From Halomonas alkalisoli (lineage in GTDB: Bacteria; Pseudomonadota; Gammaproteobacteria; Pseudomonadales; Halomonadaceae): a stretch of 64,000 nucleotides of DNA. Shown in pieces: positions 60,382-64,000 of the stretch. Each line of letters opens with the position of its first letter. Position 1 is the stretch's first letter. The stretch lies in NCBI RefSeq assembly GCF_021412585.1, contig NZ_JAKCMI010000021.1, forward strand, positions 1-64,000. Direction: 5' to 3'. A program made the position numbers and the translations under genes. The notes beneath the pieces are model-generated. The model had not been told where the DNA came from and made no database searches. It saw only the letters and a list, made by a program, of their open reading frames with translations.

Positions 60382-61233
60382 ATGTTCGGTCGCCTTCGCC
60401 GCTGGCGGGCCGAGCGCTTCGCCTCGCGTCATCCCTTCCCCGAGGCGGCCTGGGCCGAGGCCCGTGCACGCCTGCCGCTGCTGGCGGCGCTGGGCGATGA
60501 GGAGGCCGACCGCCTGGGCCGGCGTGCCTGGCACTTCCTGCACCTCAAGCGGCTGAGCCTGCACCCCGAGCTGGCCGGCCGGACACCCTTCGACCTGCCG
60601 GCACAGCTGGCGCTCTCCGCCCAGGCCTGCCTGCTGACCCTGGGCTGGCCCTTCGACGACCATGTCGACGCCTTCAGTGGGGTGCACGAACTGCAGATCC
60701 TGCCCGAGTCGTTCCGCCGCCATGTGGAGGAGTTGGACGAGTTCGGTGTGATGCACGAGTACGTGGATGAGCGGGCCGGCGAGACCTCGTCCCAGGGGCC
60801 GGTGGTGCTCGCCTTTCCCGACCTGATGGAGAGCGGCGGCCTCGACGGCTTCAACGTGGTGATCCATGAGCTCGCCCACAAGCTCGACCTGGGCAACTCG
60901 CTGGACGTCGACGGCTTCCCGCCGCTACCCCGGGACATCGACCCGAAGGAGTGGCACCGGGTCTTCATCGGCGTATGGGACGACCTCCAGGCACGCCTCG
61001 AACGTGGCGAGGAAACACCCATCGACGACTACGCCGCCAGCCATCCGGGGGAGTGCTTCGCGGTGTGCTGCGAGTACTTCTTTACCGCGCCCGATATCCT
61101 CCACGAGGCCTACCCGGCACTGTATGAGCTGCTGACACGCTACTTCCGCCAGCAGCCGCTGGCACGGCTGCCAGAGGGTCACACCGCTGCCCCCCGGGAG
61201 CCTCGGGGAGACCAGGATCGATCAGCCCTGTGA
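60382..61233 (+). CDS. mtfA: Zinc-dependent peptidase, Mlc titration factor A family
   Basis: A 283-residue M90 metallopeptidase. HExxH zinc motif is His162-Glu163-x-x-His166 (VIHELAHKLDLGN); a third ligand probably follows in the later helix (GECFAVCCEYFF). E. coli MtfA binds the repressor Mlc and titrates it, linking it to glucose PTS control. Starts 4 bp after the nitrilase fusion gene, so both are one message. Its last 12 bases overlap the end of the convergent dehydrogenase gene. Confidence 0.92.
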   Translation: MFGRLRRWRAERFASRHPFPEAAWAEARARLPLLAALGDEEADRLGRRAWHFLHLKRLSLHPELAGRTPFDLPAQLALSAQACLLTLGWPFDDHVDAFSGVHELQILPESFRRHVEELDEFGVMHEYVDERAGETSSQGPVVLAFPDLMESGGLDGFNVVIHELAHKLDLGNSLDVDGFPPLPRDIDPKEWHRVFIGVWDDLQARLERGEETPIDDYAASHPGECFAVCCEYFFTAPDILHEAYPALYELLTRYFRQQPLARLPEGHTAAPREPRGDQDRSAL

Positions 61234-62109
61234 CGGCCCCAGCAGGCCAACCAGCTCCGGCACGGGGCGGTCGGCATGGCCGGCATCGCTCATCGACTGG
61301 TAGAGCGCCAGCACCGCATCGGCCACGCCGCGCTGGGCGTCGAGGTCTTCGGTCATGGTGCGGTAGTAGCCGATATCCTTGAGGCCGTTGGCCACGCTGA
61401 AGCGAAAACCGGAGGCGTCGCCATCGGCGATGTAGGGCCGCAGGCGCTCCAGGATCACCCCGCCACCGCCGCCCTTGCCCAGCACGTCGAGGAAGGCAGC
61501 GTCGTCGATACCGGCCCGCCGTGACGCCGCGGCGGCCTCGGCCAGCACCGCGGTGAAGCCCAGCGAGACGAAATTGTGCAGCAGCTTGAGGGTATGGCCG
61601 GCGCCAACCTGGCCGGCATGGGCGATGTTCTCGGCAAAGCACTCGAGCAGCGGTTGCACCTCGGCGAACAGCGCCTCCGGTGCACCGACGATGAGGTTCA
61701 ACCGGCCCTCCTCCGCCTCCTTGGGGGTGCGGGTCATGGCGGCATCCATGAAGCGCCCGCCGGCCGCCTCCACCCGGGCGGCCACTCGCTCGGTGGAGCT
61801 GGGCAGCGCCGTGGAGCAGTCGACAACCACGCAGCCCGCCCGCAGCCCTTCCAGCACCCCGCCGGGCTCGAACAGCACCGCCTCCACCTGGGGCGAGCCG
61901 GTCACGCAGAGAATGACCACATCGGCGGCCTCGGCCACCTCGCGGCCGCTAGCCTTCGCGGTCGCCCCGGCGGCGCGCAGGTCGTCCACGGGCTGGTTGC
62001 CGGGGTGGTCGAGAAAGCAGAGCGTATGCCCTCCTTTCAGGATGTTCGCGGCGATACCGTGGCCCATCAGGCCCACGCCCACCAGGCCGACTCGAAATAG
62101 CTGACTCAT
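61222..62109 (-). CDS. 3-hydroxyisobutyrate dehydrogenase-like NAD(P)-dependent oxidoreductase
   Basis: A 295-residue beta-hydroxyacid dehydrogenase. Rossmann motif GLVGVGLMGHGIAANILKGG near the N-terminus, DAAMTRTPKEAEEGRL, and the catalytic lysine in HTLKLLHNFVSLG. Could reduce or oxidise 3-hydroxyisobutyrate, tartronate semialdehyde or a related acid. ATG 62109 has GAGGAG at good spacing; ATG 62130 lacks one. On minus between the aldehyde dehydrogenase and mtfA ends, probably in an operon with the former. Confidence 0.88.
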   Translation of the reverse strand: MSQLFRVGLVGVGLMGHGIAANILKGGHTLCFLDHPGNQPVDDLRAAGATAKASGREVAEAADVVILCVTGSPQVEAVLFEPGGVLEGLRAGCVVVDCSTALPSSTERVAARVEAAGGRFMDAAMTRTPKEAEEGRLNLIVGAPEALFAEVQPLLECFAENIAHAGQVGAGHTLKLLHNFVSLGFTAVLAEAAAASRRAGIDDAAFLDVLGKGGGGGVILERLRPYIADGDASGFRFSVANGLKDIGYYRTMTEDLDAQRGVADAVLALYQSMSDAGHADRPVPELVGLLGPSQG

Positions 62110-62160
62110 TATATTGCTCCTCTGGTTCATCCCGCGGTAAATCGCGGACCGGCGGCTCGC

Positions 62161-63621
<1,461 letters not shown>

Positions 63622-63648
63622 CACGATTTCCTTGTTGTTGTTCGCTAT

Positions 63649-64000
63649 TCAATAGACCAGCCGCACCAGCCCCATGGAGATCCAGGGCATGTAGGTGATC
63701 GCCACCAGGCAGGCGAGCACCACCAGCACGAAGCGCACCAGCCACGGCAGCATCTCGTCGATGGTGATCCTGGCCACCGCGCAGGCGGCAAACAGGTTCA
63801 CCCCCAGCGGCGGCGTGATCATCCCCAGGGCCAGGTTCACCACCATGATCAAGCCGAAGTGCACGGGATGAACCCCGAACTGGATGGCAATGGGCGTCAG
63901 GATGGGCGCCAGCACCAGGATGGCCGCCGAGGTCTCGATGAACATGCCCACCAGCAGCAGCAGTACGTTGACCGCCAGCAGGAACGCCATGGGGCTGTCG
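63649..64000 (-). CDS. TRAP transporter large permease, C-terminal part (5' end outside window)
   Basis: The last ~117 codons of a DctM-family protein; the frame is open at the right edge of the window. Landmarks: LLLLVGMFIETSAAILVLAPILTPIAI, FGLIMVVNLALGMITPPLGVNLFAACAVARI. The stop is 27 bp before the aldehyde dehydrogenase start, so both are probably cotranscribed. Its DctP and DctQ partners would lie beyond the window. Confidence 0.88.
   Translation of the reverse strand, partial: DSPMAFLLAVNVLLLLVGMFIETSAAILVLAPILTPIAIQFGVHPVHFGLIMVVNLALGMITPPLGVNLFAACAVARITIDEMLPWLVRFVLVVLACLVAITYMPWISMGLVRLVY

Overview
The window looks like chromosomal DNA of a halophilic gammaproteobacterium, most likely Halomonas or a close Halomonadaceae relative. 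This is inferred from high GC with AT-rich promoter islands, three TRAP transporters, a BCCT carrier beside choline-sulfatase, a phasin, and cytochrome-type urate hydroxylase PuuD in place of a soluble uricase. No rRNA, tRNA, IS, phage or CRISPR was seen. About 54 protein genes are supported; two of them (a hydantoinase and a TRAP large permease) run off the window ends.

Layout. 0-7.5 kb is a hydantoin/ureide cassette: hydantoinase, an allophanate-hydrolase-C-domain protein and an arylmalonate-decarboxylase-like protein on minus, divergent from TRAP dctPQM, a hydantoin-racemase homologue without catalytic cysteines, and a GntR regulator. 7.5-24.4 kb is purine-ring catabolism: allA, allE, puuE, a racemase of hpxA type, an NCS1 permease, a peptide-type ABC transporter (five genes), a GntR regulator, puuD, uraH, uraD and an NCS2 urate/xanthine permease. 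24.5-28.6 kb holds a phosphoribosyltransferase, a phasin, a GST and a lactate permease. 28.7-39 kb holds an amidase, threonine aldolase, a D-2-hydroxyacid dehydrogenase, a serine-glyoxylate-type aminotransferase, a second TRAP system and a GlcG-like protein. 39.3-45.6 kb holds a GntR regulator and glcC divergent from glcDEF-glcG. 45.8-50.9 kb holds a small secreted protein, the choline-sulfate regulator with betC, a BCCT carrier and a DksA-like zinc finger. 51-64 kb is mixed: DMT exporter, diguanylate cyclase, glutaredoxin-MauE fusion, carbohydrate-type ABC transporter, GNAT-nitrilase fusion, mtfA, a beta-hydroxyacid dehydrogenase, an aldehyde dehydrogenase and the end of a third TRAP system.

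How it fits together. Urate imported by the NCS2 carrier can be taken by PuuD, UraH and UraD to allantoin, racemised, opened by PuuE and, after a missing allantoate amidohydrolase (AllC) step, converted by AllE and AllA to glyoxylate. The glycolate oxidase, aminotransferase, threonine aldolase and hydroxyacid dehydrogenase genes downstream handle glyoxylate, glycolate, glycine and lactate, so much of the window reads as nitrogen and C2/C3 acid salvage.

The most notable non-coding signals are: (i) a GTATAC-centred palindrome at most intergenic promoters of the 0-24 kb ureide/purine region, a candidate GntR regulon; (ii) four copies of a ~100 bp structured repeat whose stems co-vary between copies; (iii) a 59 bp perfect palindrome; and (iv) a truncated GntR 3' end placed so that the ABC operon is flanked by 49 bp direct repeats.
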